In this document: positions 11,840 to 24,332 of the stretch, one piece after another
Position numbering within the stretch: the stretch's first letter is position 1
How the letters are laid out: every line of letters begins with the position of its first letter
NCBI GenBank assembly: GCA_007922195.1
Contig: ML681989.1
Span: forward strand, 44,332,187-44,396,186
Source: Podocnemis expansa
Taxonomy: Eukaryota > Chordata > Testudines > Podocnemididae
DNA length: 64,000 bases
Direction: 5' to 3'
Made by a program: the position numbers and the translations under genes
Notes under the pieces: model-generated
The model's input: only the letters and a program-made list of their open reading frames with translations
What the model was told of the DNA's origin: nothing
The model's database searches: none

Positions 11840-12890
11840 ATGTCCAACCATTTTGGGCCAGGGGTCATATTGGAATTTTTTCTCACTCTGAGTGCCAAGG
11901 GTCTCTGGCTCCTTGGAGCCATGCATTTGCACTGCTCTTGACCATATTCCCCTGCACACAGCAAGAGGTGTCCCAGCAACACTAACCAGCTGTGGGTGGG
12001 GTATCTATACTTGCAAGGCAATGAGATGGCTTGGGTAGGGCATTCTAGGGGAAGGAGGGGGCAGGAAAATGTGGCACACCTGGGGAGGGGGTCAGGGGTG
12101 GCACACACAAGAGGGAGGAGGCTGGGGGCTGGCTGTCAGTGGGAGCTGATGATCTGCCCTCCTACCTCCAACTGACTCTGCTGTGCAGAAGAAAGGGGTA
12201 GGGAGGGGTGGCATAGCTGGGGGGGGGGGGCTGCATCTCTGCCCTGTTGGCAGGCCCCAAGCTCCACTCCATGTGTCCCCCTCCAGAGGGCTCTGGGGCT
12301 GGAGAGGAGGGACTGGGCCAGCTCAGTGCTAGAGAGGAGGGGAGAAGAGGAGGCCTGCTGTTCTGTCCTGCTGATCAACTGAGCCTGCTACTCCCCTCAG
12401 CTGGACAGCCAGCTCCAGGAGTGGAGAGGAGGAGGCCTGCGACTCTGCTCCGCCCTGTCCCACTGGCCAGCTCCAGTCCTGGGGGTGAGCTGGCTCCAGG
12501 CTGGAGGGGAGAAGAAGGGGGCCTGACTGGCCAGCATTAGCTAACACTGCTGCTCTAATTGGACAGCCATCAGGCTCTGAGGCTAGAGAAGAGGGGATGG
12601 GCCAGCTTGGGCTGGAGCAGAGCCTGGGCTGCTGCTGTCTCTCTTGCCCACCACAGGCTGGCTAGGGCTTGCCATTGTGGCTCCTTCCCGACCTCTCTGG
12701 CTGGCTCCAGAGTCAGGCTGGTGGAGAGGGAGCTGTTGCTAATCTGGCCCCCACTGGCTTGGGGATGGAGGGAAGGGGCTTGGCCAGCTCAGAGCTGAAG
12801 CAGAGGCAGGGTACCCCACAGGGCTGGCAGACTGGACTGTAGCCTTTGGCAGGCACAATCTGACCTGGGGGCAGCACCCTGGGTAACCCA
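11840..12890. repeat. GC-rich degenerate repetitive block
   Basis: An abrupt GC-rich island in AT-rich surroundings. It contains many imperfect GGCTGGAG(A)GGAGG and CCAGCTC words at irregular spacing, plus a run of 12 G at 12219-12230. It begins TGGGATGTCCAACCATTTTG, reminiscent of a hAT-type MITE end, but no matching opposite end was found. The reading frames look compositional. Confidence 0.45.
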
Positions 12891-13650
12891 GTATTAAATT
12901 AAATCGATGGTTTATGTATACATGGGATAGAAAGTAATTATAAGTAACTTCCACAGGAGGGAGATGTGATCAGAAGCCTGGATGAGCGAGCTAAGGCCTT
13001 TGTTGAAGAATGTACAGATAAGACTAGACAATGAATGTTAGGTGGATTTCCTGGGAAATATTTAAGGAGAGGTTAATGCAAATTACCTACTTCTGGCTAG
13101 GTGAATAAAATCTATGCCTTGAGGATACGTCTCTTTGACTGACAACTACCTATTTCCAGAGACTGGACTTCAAAGGCCAGAGTTGCATAAAAAAATGAAT
13201 GAACTTATGAGCTGGCTGTTCAGAGACAGTTATGAACTTATAATCACAAGTGAAAGCCATTTATGGATTTTGATGGACTGACTCCTACCAGAGCCAGAGA
13301 CTGGCGATGGGGTAACCTCTGCTAAGCATTTTAACTGTATGAATGTTCTTTTATTGTTTTTATATGGTTTTCTCTGTAATGCTTTACCTTAACAATAAAT
13401 GTGCTTGTTAAGGAAGAACAGTATAGTAACTTGTAACTGCTGGTAATTACCCCATTCATAAACTTTGCTGAGAAAGGAAAGCATAGACACTCAGCAGTTG
13501 GGCTTGCTGGGATATCACTGTAGAGAACGAATTGTTTAGCCTGGAAAAACCTCAATCATGAGGACAGAAACATAGGCTTCTGCCTTAGAAAGGAGAGAAC
13601 TGAGCAGTTGGGAGCCTACAGTGGGTGCCCTCAAGGGTTCACAGAGGCCT
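12891..13650 (+). repeat. LTR-like relic, uncertain
   Basis: A stretch with an AATAAA signal near 13393 followed by GTGCTTGTTAAGG. I half-recognise the sequence following it as a dispersed reptile repeat. No TATA box, terminal TG/CA pair or TSD could be fixed. It could equally be a spliced non-coding retrocopy. Confidence 0.28.
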
Positions 13651-13652
13651 TT

Positions 13653-16018
13653 ATCATAGAATTATAGAATTGAAAAGGACTGCATGAGGTCATTTAGTCC
13701 AACCCCCTGCTAAAAGCAGGACCATTACCACTAAATCATCCTAGCCAGGGCTTTGTTTAACTAGATCTTACATGTTTCCAAAAATGGAGATTCCACCACT
13801 TCCCTAGGTAACCCATTCCAATGCTTCACCAGTCTCCTAGGGAGAAAGTTTTTCCAAAACCCAGCCTTGACCTCTGCGGCCACAACTTAAAACTACTGCT
13901 CCTTGTTCTGTACTCTGTTACTAGTGAGAACAGCTGAGCTCCCTCCTCTTTGGCGAAACCTTTCAAGTAGTTGAAGGCTGCTATCAAATCCCCCCTCAGT
14001 CTTCTCTTCTGCGGGCTAAATAAGCTTATTTCCTTCAGTAGCTCCTCTTAAGTCATGTGCTGCAATACCCTAATCATTTTCGTTGCCCTCCACTGTACTC
14101 TTTCTACTTTGTCAACATCCTTTCTGTACTGCAGAGCCCAAAACTGGACACAGCATTCCAGATTTGGCCTCCCCAGTGCCAAACAGAAGGGAATAATCAC
14201 ATCCCTCTATGTGCTGGCAACAATCCTACTGATGCAGCCCAATATGCCATTGGCCTTTTTGGCAGCAAGAGCACATTGTTGACTCACATCCAGCTTCCCA
14301 TCCATCATAATCCATAAGTCCTTTTCTAAAGTACTGATAGTTAGCTGATTGGTCCCCAGCCTGTAGCAGTACATGGGATTTTTCCATCCTAAGTGCAGTA
14401 CTTTGCACTTATCCTTGATGAACTCATGAGATTTCGTTTGGTCCAATGCTCTAATTCGTCTAGGTCTTCCTGAATCCTATTCCTGCCCTCTAGCAAGTCT
14501 ACCATTCCTTCCAGCTTGCCACCTGCAAATTTACTGAATGTGCGATCTATCCCATCATCCAGATCAGTAATGAAGATGTTGAACAGAACTGGTCCAGGAC
14601 TGACCCTTGCAGCACTATGTTAGTTACTGGTTGCCAGCTAGACATTGCCTCATTGATCCCTACCTGCTGAGCCTGATGATCTAGCCAGCTTTCCATCTAC
14701 CTTATGGTCCAGTCATCTAAACCATACTTCCTTAACTTGCTGACAGGAATGCTGTGGGAAACCACATGAAAAGCATTGCTGATCCTGAGGTATATCGCAT
14801 CGATGGCTATTCCTGCACCCACATATCCAGTAATCTCATCATAGAAGGCAATCAGGTTGGTCAGTCATGATTTGCCCTTGGTGAATTCATGTTGAGTGTT
14901 CCTGATCACTCTATTTTCCTGCAAGTGTTTCAGAATGGATTCTTTAAGGACTTGCTCCAGGATTTTTCCAGGGATTGAGATGAGCTGATTGTTCTGTAGT
15001 TCCCTGGGTCCTGCTTTTACCCTTTCTTGAAGACAGGCACTATATTTGCCTTTTTCCAATCAGCCAGGACTTCCCCTGCTTGCACAAGTTTTCAAAGATA
15101 ATGGTCAGCTTCTCTGCAATCACACTGGCCAACTCCCTCAGCACCCTTGAATACAGTGCATCTGGCCCCATAGACCAGCGCACATCCAACTTCTCTAAGC
15201 AGTTCCTAACCTAACCTTCCACCACCAAAGGCTGCTTGCCTTCTCTCCATTCTGTGCTACCCAGAGTAGTAGCCTAGGAACTCATTCTGCCTGTGAAAAT
15301 TGAAGTTAAAAAAACATTGAGCACTTCAGCCTTTTCCTCATCATCCGCCACAAGGACACCTGCCCCATTCAGTAAGGGACCTACACCATCCCTGATCTTC
15401 TTGTTACCGACATATTTGTAGGACCCCTTCCTGTTATGCTTCACATCCCTTGCCAACTGCAACTCCAGGTGCCCTTTGGCCTTTCTGATTTAACCCTGCA
15501 GGCCCAAGCAATATCTTTATATGCCTCCCTAGTCATCTATCCAAGCTTCCACTTCTTGTAAGCTCTCCTTTTGTGTTTCAGCTCACTGCAGAGGTCCCTG
15601 TTAAGCCACGCCAAGGCCCTTCCATATTTGCTGTTCTTTCTACACATCAGAATGGTATGTTGCTGTGCCCTTAATACAGTTTCTTTAAAATACAGCAAAA
15701 AAAAACAAGGAGTCGTGTGGCACTTTAAGACTAACAGATTTATTTTTGGCATGAGCTTTCGTGGGAGAAAATCCCACTTTGTCAGATGCTTTGAAGATGG
15801 GTGAACTTACAGAATGGAATGAAAATAAATGCAAGGGGGTGTAAAACATAGGAGTACGTCATAGAGTAACGCCCATGAAAGCTCATGCGAAAAATAACTC
15901 TGTTAGTCTTAAAGTGCCACACGACTCCTTGGGGTGTTTTTTTTTTTTTCCTCTTTTCTGGACTAGACTAACAAAGCTATCCCTTTGGAAATTTAAAATA
16001 CAGACAGCTCTCTTGGAT
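13653..16018 (-). mobile_element. CR1 LINE, 5'-truncated, with nested foldback element
   Basis: On the minus strand the element ends in the CR1-type ATTCTATGATA tail (13653 side). It encodes CR1 ORF2 pieces: a segment ending YGRALAWLNRDL (15537-15650), a linker with SYKYVGNKK (15274-15462), reverse transcriptase residues ISIPGKILEQVLKESILKHL (about 14900-15000) and the C-terminal CKVLHLGWKNPMY...QQCALAAKKANGILGCI (14207-14446). Several frames are used, so it is dead. The foldback element at 15696-15991 splits its 5' part, and CR1-like sequence resumes at 16003 (ACAGCTCTCTTGGA). Confidence 0.88.
15696..15991. mobile_element. Foldback ribozyme-like element, full inverted-repeat copy
   Basis: Arms begin ACAAGGAGTCGTGTGGCACT (15705) and end in its complement around 15930. 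The right terminus CTGGACTAGACTAACAAAGC...CCTTTGG is present on one side only. A perfect 12-bp direct repeat TTTAAAATACAG flanks it (15684-15695 and 15992-16003). The core on the minus strand reads CTGACAA, hairpin GTGGGA/TCCCAC, GAAAGCTCATGC. Confidence 0.82.
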
Positions 16019-17994
16019 ATAGGTGTAGTTGCTGTGAACTATGATACAGAAGTAATATTTGTCTCCAGAAATTGCCAAGAATTTTCTTTAAAAAGTGACC
16101 TTTTGTATCCCCCCTTTTCACTTCCAGAAAGAACTATAAAATTTAAACATGAAATAAACTGTGTAAAAATGCTATATAGTTACAACACACAGTTTCAACA
16201 ACATCTTTTATTAAACATTCTGCACCACTATCAAGATCATGAGGAAGCCAAAAAAGGGAGAGAGAAAAAAAGGCCAACTTTCAAATGCTGGTTTCCTTTG
16301 AATCACTAAAATTCTCTGAGACAAAACTGCCTCCCCAAGGGGTATGAAAGGGCAGTGGAGATTTGTCACTGAACAGCTGCAGACAAATCTTGTAAACTAC
16401 TGTAAAATGCTGTGCAATAGGATTGCATTAGCTTGTGGGTCATTGAAGAAGCTTAGGTATTTTGGCTTTTTAATGAACGTTGAACACATGTTCACTTACA
16501 TTTATGTAGAAAATATATTTTTGAAAATGAGTCAGACAATTACTTTAATTGGAAATATAATCAAGTCAACCCTTATTTTCCAGTTGGTGTGCCTCATTAA
16601 GGTAGATTTTTGTCATCTTAAAACGCCTGATCTTTTATGTCCTTTAAAAATATTGTATCCTAAACTACAGCTGTTGCTGGACGAATGTATACCTGAGCAG
16701 ATGATTCATGCTTCAGATGAATCTTTGTTCTTCACAACCCTGTCAGTTCTTCTTCTGGGATATTAAAAACTAATATAAATCTAAACCATAAATAATTACA
16801 TTTGATACTGTATGTGTGGAGGGCAAAATAGGGGAAGAAAAGAGCACCCTAGTATTGGCATTTGATTTTAAATACAAAGCACATAATTTCCAAAGGTTTC
16901 TCATTTAATTCTAATAAAAAAAAAAAAAAAGAATGTCCCTAAGTAATTCGTCGTCATCCTCTAGGTATATGAATGACATTTTATTCTGATGTGATTAGAA
17001 GAAACAAAATCCCTCAGCAATGGTATCTTAAAATATTTCTTTTTATGATGTTCTGAGCTCAACAAACCTTGGTAGAAAATAGAATACTCTTTAATTATGA
17101 ATAAATTAACTAAATTGGTAACATGAAATGGCTATGCAATTAAAAGAATGTTAATTGAAACTGGAAACACAGCTGTATACAGCTTAAAGATGAGTCACAC
17201 CAGTAATGACGCAGATGTTTATAGAATGTGATTATGTTGAACAGGGGCACACTACTGCAGCTCCCCAGACCATTCTTATATTGTGTCACTGAAATGGTTT
17301 TTAAACCTGTGAACACCAGGAATCAGGATCTTGGGGACAGCAAATTAGGCTCCCTGGATATGTGAATTAGTGTTGGCTAAATGTCCACAGTTTAATTCTC
17401 CAGCTTTCAAAGAATGTAGACACAGAGCCAACAAAAAACATCTGTTAGTCATATGGTTGTCCAAAAAAATGAATAAATAAAAAAAAATCCTCCAGCAAGC
17501 CAGACCCTGAATGAATCTGAGAAAGATGGTAAAGTACAGTATCTGTAAACAGTAACACTGCAGTGTGAATGCAAGAAACATGTAAATAACACAGCCTGGG
17601 GCAGCACTCAGTAAACTTTGTGTACATACGCAAATACACCCTCTGCTGGCATATTCTTTAAAACAACATTCTTCTTACCGAGAAGGAAACAAAGAGAATG
17701 CCTGATAAAGTTTTAAAAATGTTTGCATATTATTCATTCTTGTATTGCTTAATGTTTCATCTCCTTCTCAGCATACATACTGTTGGACCATGTACAATAT
17801 GTTTCTTTGGGTCCAGAGACCCTGCAACATCATACATGTGTACAGGTATGAAATATGCCCCCAAATGTATTTCAGGTAGCTCAAGCAGAAGCAGGCAGTC
17901 AGAGCAGCAGCAGTTGACACACCAGGTGAAGATATGTATAATAGAGTAATGGACTAGCTAAGCATCAGTGCACATTGGCTGAAGAGGGGTAGAT
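16019..17994. other. Intronic sequence, nothing recognised
   Basis: AT-rich, with only chance reading frames, the longest being 144 and 140 codons at 15875-16766. These have no motif and overlap repeat edges. Confidence 0.5.
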
Positions 17995-18053
17995 CACTCG
18001 AAAGCTCATGAGATAGATTTGTTAGTCCTTAAATGTGCCACAGGACTCCTTGC
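17995..18053 (+). repeat. Foldback family, half copy
   Basis: It reads CGAAAGCTCATGAGATAGAT, TTGTTAGTCCTTAAATG and CCACAGGACTCCTTGC, the plus-strand second half of the foldback family. No partner arm is present. Confidence 0.7.
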
Positions 18054-18370
18054 TTATTTAGAAAGCCCCAATTTTCTTTCTGGATGTATTTGGGTAGTTA
18101 TACAGCCTAGGAATAAACTAAATACAGTACAGTTGTCCAAGGCAGCAGAGTAGCCAGTGCCAACTGCCCCCAAATTTATGTACTTAACTCTATGACATGA
18201 GTCTGAGGTCTGCTTTAGACCTTCAGCTTTCGTTTAGCATGAGCATAGCTTCATAAAAAACAGTCTCTTTAAACATCAGTTGAGACTGCAGAAACTATTT
18301 TGCGGAGTAAGATTCTTCTGACAGTTTTAGAAGCTATCAGTCAAACATCAAATTCAGTTCTTGTTGTGCG

Positions 18371-18376
18371 CTCTCA

Positions 18377-18407
<31 letters not shown>

Positions 18408-18416
18408 CCACACACC
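18371..18416. repeat. (TC)n(AC)n microsatellite
   Basis: Adjacent TC and AC dinucleotide runs with few interruptions. Confidence 0.95.
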
Positions 18417-18915
18417 AGTCAGTTGTGAAGATTATTGAAAGCAGTGGAAGGAAAATCTGGATTTGTTTCTGCACTTCAGCAGCCATATTGTAGAAACATG
18501 ACTCATTGACTGACCTGGTGACGAGGGAACTAGATTAAATTTAGACTTTTCAAAAGAAGAAGGCTGCATGATTTTGTGACTGACCATTGTTAATCTGACA
18601 ATAATTGATGTGACATATAAAACTGAATAAAGTTATGAGGGAATGGCAAGAAAATAAAAGCCCTTTCTCTCTAACAGGCAAACTGAGTTAGATTGTTGGA
18701 TTCAGGGTTTCATTCAGTAATCTGATACCTTTGCCCGGTTAAGGATCAGGCAAGGTGGAAAAGGTATTTAAAATGCTGTAGTGTGAGACTACACAGGGGA
18801 TGATAGTTATTTTATGAGAAAACAGAGACTTTTCCACTTACTGGTCAGAAAGTGTACTTGATCGGATATTGCACTGCTGAAGCACCAATTTCAATTTGTA
18901 TGGCATGTATGACAA

Positions 18916-20107
18916 GTTCTGTCACACTTTAAATATTCAGTATGTTCACAGATTAAAAGATTGGGTATGACAGACCTCAAAGTAGTACTCTGGACTCCCC
19001 CATGCTTACCACTGTGATATGATTATATCTTTTGTATAATGCATGCCTTTTGGGGTATCATTTGAAAAGCCTTGATTGGATGAACATTAATATCCTACTG
19101 GATTGCATGTACTGTCATTGTATGAGGAGTGATGAAGTAATGCTCTATGTGTTACTGAAATACGTTATGAGGTTGCGAGATGCCCACAGCCACCTTGTCG
19201 ATTTCTAAGGATCAGCCAGACATGTGCTAATGGCTCCACACTGCCAGCCGGCATCCCAGAAACTTCTGAGAGAGAATATGTAGGCAGTGGAGACTGCCTG
19301 ACCAATGGGAGATGCCTAACCCCATATCACAGCAAAGATCTTTCTAACAAGTGGCAGTTGGTATAAAAGGAGGCACTGACATCATCACTTGGCCTCTCTC
19401 TTCTACTATCTCAACATCTGGGAAGAGGTCTGGAAAAAAAGATTTTGACGTGAGGGAGTCTGGTATTGAGTACTGTGTAACGAAGAGCTGTAATCTGCTC
19501 ATACTATCCATCAGGGTGAGACGTTGTTTGACTCAACTCATGCTTGAACTAAAAGTTCAGGATCTAGAATGCATGTTTACTTTTCATTTTCTTAAGCTAA
19601 CTATCTCTGACATTTATGCCTACCATGTATAATTACTTAAAATCTGTATGTCTGTAGTTAATAAATATTATTATATTTTACCTAGAATAGCTTGATGGAA
19701 GTGCTTGGGAAAACTCAGCTTAGGTTAACAGGAGCAGTTGTATGACCACTGCCCTTTGGTTGGAGTGGTGCACTATGTAATGAGTTTGCACTAGCCTGGC
19801 TTCTGTCCAGTACAAAGTCATGGGGTGCCAGGCTGGATAGCTAAGGGGAATTGTCTGGAGCCTTTCATGGTTCATGAGTGACTGGAAAATCATTCCTGTA
19901 ATTCAGTTATGTGCGTCCATGACTGCGGACCTCTGTGTAAGTGCAGTGCCTATCAGTGGTTTATAGCATGATATCTCAGCAGGCAACCAGTTGACGTGTT
20001 TGAAAGATTCAGTGGTCCCACAGTCCAGGATGCACCTTGAGGACCCTGTTATAGTGTTTTGTCACACCTTGAATATCAGATACATTCACAGAGTAAAAGA
20101 TTGGTAT
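18916..20107 (+). repeat. Possible LTR-type relic bounded by 52-bp direct repeats
   Basis: Similar sequences at 18916-18967 and 20056-20107 (TCACACYTTRAATAT ... TTCACAGAKTAAAAGATTGG, about 80% alike by eye) flank 1.1 kb. Inside lies a TATA box (TATAAAA, 19362-19368) and, 300 bp on, AATAAA (19660-19665), as in an LTR or a short transcription unit. No coding sequence is seen. The identity of the element is not established. Confidence 0.35.
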
Positions 20108-23100
20108 ACTGGAGATGAGGGGCCAATGGGGGAATGATACATAACATCGAAGACTATTCAGCACATCCTTGGCATGCTACCAATGTAAAGAGGTGGGGGG
20201 GAAAGCAGTAAGCTGGAACACAGTGGATGCATTCTCTAGAAATGTATGATTTTGCTTCTTTTTTATGTTGCTAACAGGAATGGTGTTTACATTATTAAGG
20301 CTAGGTTTTACAGAATTTAATGCATACCACCAATTTTGTCACTCCTTCTCACTCGCTCTCTCTATACACACTACAATCTTTCTGATTTTAGATTGAGGAC
20401 TTCACACAGACTGTCCCAAAGAAATGAACGAGCCTTCAAACATCTATGAAGATGACAGTGAACTACAACTGCATGTGCCCAGAGCCTACAGAACTAAGGA
20501 GTCTTTTCCCACCAGGTCTGACTTGCGCATGGCAATGAGCCTCCAGATGTGAAAGAAATGCTTAAGAAGCATGAATGAAAATGGACCGCAAGGCTGTTTA
20601 GGGCAAAAACTGTAATTTAATATACAAACTTGTACAGCACCTAGCACAGTGAGGCTTCAAACTGGCTGAAGTCTCTCAACGCAACTGCAATATAAATGTT
20701 AAATAATAACAATAATAAATAATAATGAAGAGGATGGGATCGAATGAGAAATTCATTCATTCATTCATTCATAAATCAGTCATTAATGCCACTAGAGGCA
20801 GAGCAGTTAATGCAAAATTGGAAAACTCAGAACGCTTTTAAATAGATAGGCAGCACTGAAACGAAGAGAAAGCTTTCACGCAAGCGATTATCAAATGAAA
20901 GATGCCAGACATCTGATTTGTGTGTATCTACCTGATATTCCCTAATCAGCCTCTTAACTATATGCTCATTTAGCAATTCTGCCTGATGCTAGTTTCAACA
21001 AGTCCCTCTTCATAATTTTGGGATCAATTAGGACAAGCTCAAGTCTCTCTTACAGTCCCCTTCTCATGGAGCAGGCTTCTTTCAGTGAGAATCTTGCAAC
21101 CTTTACACTATTTGGGATGCCTACTGCTATTTAGAGTAATGCTACAGCAAGTATGTCTACACTAACTGAAGATTATGTTTCACGACTGGTGTGGAGATGT
21201 ATCCTCAGAGTTGGGCTCAAGTACACTGTCCCAAGTATATCAACTGCTTATTACCATGTGAGTCCAACTGACTTTGGACACTAGCATTTCTTCTCTCTGA
21301 GAACCTATGACCAGTGATTATGTTAAATGAGCATCTTGAAAGACCTGCTCCTTATTGTCTATTTTTTTTCCAAGTGGGTCCCCTACTCATACAAAAAACA
21401 GCATGCCAGTGGCAGGCCAAGATGCAGTTTTAGCCAGTATTAAAGGTGACCCCAATATTTATCACACTCTTACAGAAGTTCCAACCTGTCCTGGCTTCCT
21501 TATGCTAGAGGACAGCATGCAGTTCCATTCAAAAGATTTAATAGCCCACATTTTTTTAGTACTGTGAACCCCACTGCTAACACTGTAAACTCTGAGACAG
21601 CAAAGATATCTTGCTCAGGGTAAAAACTTATAGAAGCAGAATGATTTAAAATATATTTCATAATAATACAAGACTAAGTGACTACAAAAAACTGTTCTTT
21701 AACCCAAAACAGATAATCTGTAACTTAAAATACCTGTGCTAATATAATGTAGAATTTAACATGCCTTCAGACATAAAATTATCCAACACACAAAAAAGTT
21801 TACTCCTCCCCCCCACCACAACACAACTTTAACCACTTGGCCTGAAAATTTGCAGGAGGGTTCTGTGCTTTAGGCTTTGTTGTTTATTTTTTAAAGTAAA
21901 CTTTCAACATAATGGTCCCAGAGTTTCTGAGAAAAACCAGGAAAAATACACTGTTCTGCCAATGTTACAATATCATAATTATTTCTTTGTGATGCTCTAG
22001 CATCATCGTGCTTTGGTGTAGGGACTTAAAGTGTGTACCTTTTACTGCCTCCAAAAATTCACTGAGATTTTTGACAAGTTTTAAGCCTCTGAACATCATT
22101 TTTTGCACATGATTGGTAGAGAATTTAGAGGACATCTGCTAAAGTCTGTATATTCCATCTGGTTTGAGTACGCTTCATCTCCCTCAGAGATCTGGGCCAG
22201 TTGCACTGGGCATGCTTCACCTTTATGGTGCTCAGTAGGCACGCTCACCCTTACTGACCTTCATTCCAAGAATAAGCACACTCCACACCGGGATTGGTAA
22301 CCAGTGAGGGGGAAGGAAACCAGATCTGATGAAGCTGGGGTTTGGGGAATAGATCTGGGACTGACTCTACAAAGAGACTGGGACAAGGACTCAGGACAAG
22401 GAATATGATGAGATCACACAGGGGCCCAGGGAGAGAGGTTGGACAGCGGAGTCAGTGGGGATGAAGAAAGTGGGCAAGGGAGAGCTGACCAGAGGTCAGA
22501 GGAGGGTGAAAGAGTCAGATCATATGAGAAGCTAGGAGAGAAAGAACTGAGACTGGCTGGACACAAGAATAAGACTGAGAGAGGGGAGCAGGGGGTTGAA
22601 ATGAGATTGAAAGTAAACTGCATCTGAAATGAGTGGGAACTAGGGCTGGTTAGGTAAGGAGAATGGGACTGGGAGAAAGTGCTAGAGTGAACAGACAGGA
22701 CTTGAACAGTGCCAGGTTGGATAGGACAGAGGAAAAAAAGGTGTCATGCGTGGGAGGAACAGGCAGAAAAGTCTGAGCATACCACCCTCCAGAGTCTGGC
22801 AGGGAACCCAAGATTCCAAGTCTCGCCCTTCCTCTGCTGTCAGCAAACATCTGTGAAACTCACTGGCAAAGTGTCACATTATCCTCTAGTGCTGGGCCAC
22901 ACAGCTGGTCCACATGCTGCTGCCATCAGTTCCTTCAACAGTACAAGAGGCAGAGATTTTTGCAGTAGTTCTAAAGGTGTAAAACTGATGAGGGTGTCAA
23001 TATGATGGCACAGTGAGAAATTTTTGCTGTTCAAGTTTGCTTCTTCAAATCCTAGGTAATTATAGACTCAAGAATTGCATTAAAAGAATATTGTTAAGGC

Positions 23101-23307
23101 AGCAAATAGAGACACTTGTACATTTTCCATCAATTATTTTCTGAAGCAAAATGAAATTTCAGTGAAATCAGAATTATTTACAGGAGAACTCCAGTTTTGC
23201 CAGAAAATATTGATTTTCTTCAGGATCTCTTCATTGAAAACCTCCAGGCTTCCTTTCAACCGATGAGCTTGGAAACTGGGGTCCCCAAACTCCCTACTAG
23301 CCCTGTC
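20108..23307. other. Intronic sequence, nothing recognised
   Basis: Contains a short (ATTC)n tract at about 20751-20772 and otherwise ordinary intronic sequence. A purine-rich stretch lies at 22310-22740. Confidence 0.5.
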
Positions 23308-23315
23308 TTCTACAG

Positions 23316-24332
23316 CAGTGGTCCTTAACCTTTTGCATGTTGAGACACACTTTATAGCATAACAAGCCCCTACATGATACGCCAGCCCACATCCCTCAGC
23401 CCAAATCCAGTCATCTTCCTGTCTCTCAGCAACACACTTACACTGTGTGGCAACACAGTGGCTCTGTCCACACTTCTTTTTTATTTTGAAATAAGACGGG
23501 TTATTTCAAAATAAAAAAGATTTGGTCCACACAACGTTTTCTTATTTTGAAATGACGGGATCTGGTATTTCAAAATAAAAAATGTCCTTTCAAAACAGCT
23601 AAAACCACTGATTTTGAAACGGCGATTATTTCGAAACAGTCATTTCGAAATAAGGCCATTTGGACGTGTTGTTTTGGAACAAACACAGTTCTGAAACAAC
23701 ATTTTGACCTTCCTCCCAGAGTGCTTAGCACCCTGGGAGCATGGGCCACCCCCTCAGCACCCTGGCTCACCAGGGTGCTGAGGGGAAACCTGCTGCAGGC
23801 TATGGGGGGCTGCCCCCAAGCCCGGCAGGGAGCCCTGTGGCTGGGTGCCGGGGTGCTCAGCTTTTCGCTGCCACCAGGGCTGGTGGCAAGCCCCGCAGCA
23901 GGGTGCCAGGGCACCCGGCTTTTCCCCACCGCAGGGCTTGCCACCATCCCTGGTGGCGGGGACAGCTGGACGTCATGGCTTGCCCTCCAGGCAAGCGGCT
24001 TGGGGAGCCACGGCACCCCCAGGCTCCTGGCAAGCCCTCTCCCCACCTCTGCCCTGGTTGGTGGCAACATGGCCCGCAAGGGGCCATGTTGCCACACCTC
24101 CCAGGGTGCCCCTCTCCTGAAGCAAAATAGCATATCCACACATAGGACATGTTGTTTCGCTTTCAGGGTTTCCCTTATTTTGAACCAAATTTTTTTTTAG
24201 TTCAAAATAAGTGGTTTTGAAATAAAGGTTTTATTTCAAAATAAGTCATTTTGGAATGACTTATTTTGAAATAAAACCTCATGTGTGGACATAGCCAGTA
24301 ATGTGTCCCAACACAGTGGCTGAGAATCACGG
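23316..24332. mobile_element. hAT-type MITE, interrupted by a Harbinger-type MITE
   Basis: The termini CAGTGGTCCTTAACC and the complement of CCGTGATTCTCAGCC are flanked by 8-mers TTCTACAG (23308-23315) and TTCTAGAG (24333-24340), 7 of 8 identical. Removing the inner MITE at 23460-24296 leaves about 180 bp, a usual MITE size. Confidence 0.78.
23460..24296. mobile_element. Harbinger-type MITE (TTTCGAAATAA family) with GC-rich core
   Basis: The termini are GGCTCTGTCCACAC and GTGTGGACATAGCC, with 3-bp TSD AGT at 23457-23459 and 24297-24299. Both ends consist of TTATTTTGAAATAA-type words. The centre (23710-24130) is a GC-rich block containing AGCACCCTGGGAG, which also occurs next to the assembly gap at 51704. 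Confidence 0.85.

Noticed and set aside
22310..22740. Purine-rich GA stretch considered as a coding or regulatory block
   Set aside because: Frames on both strands are compositional and no motif is recognised.
23570..24200. Overlapping frames up to 189 codons on both strands
   Set aside because: They are due to the GC-rich core of a Harbinger-type MITE. No conserved motif is present.
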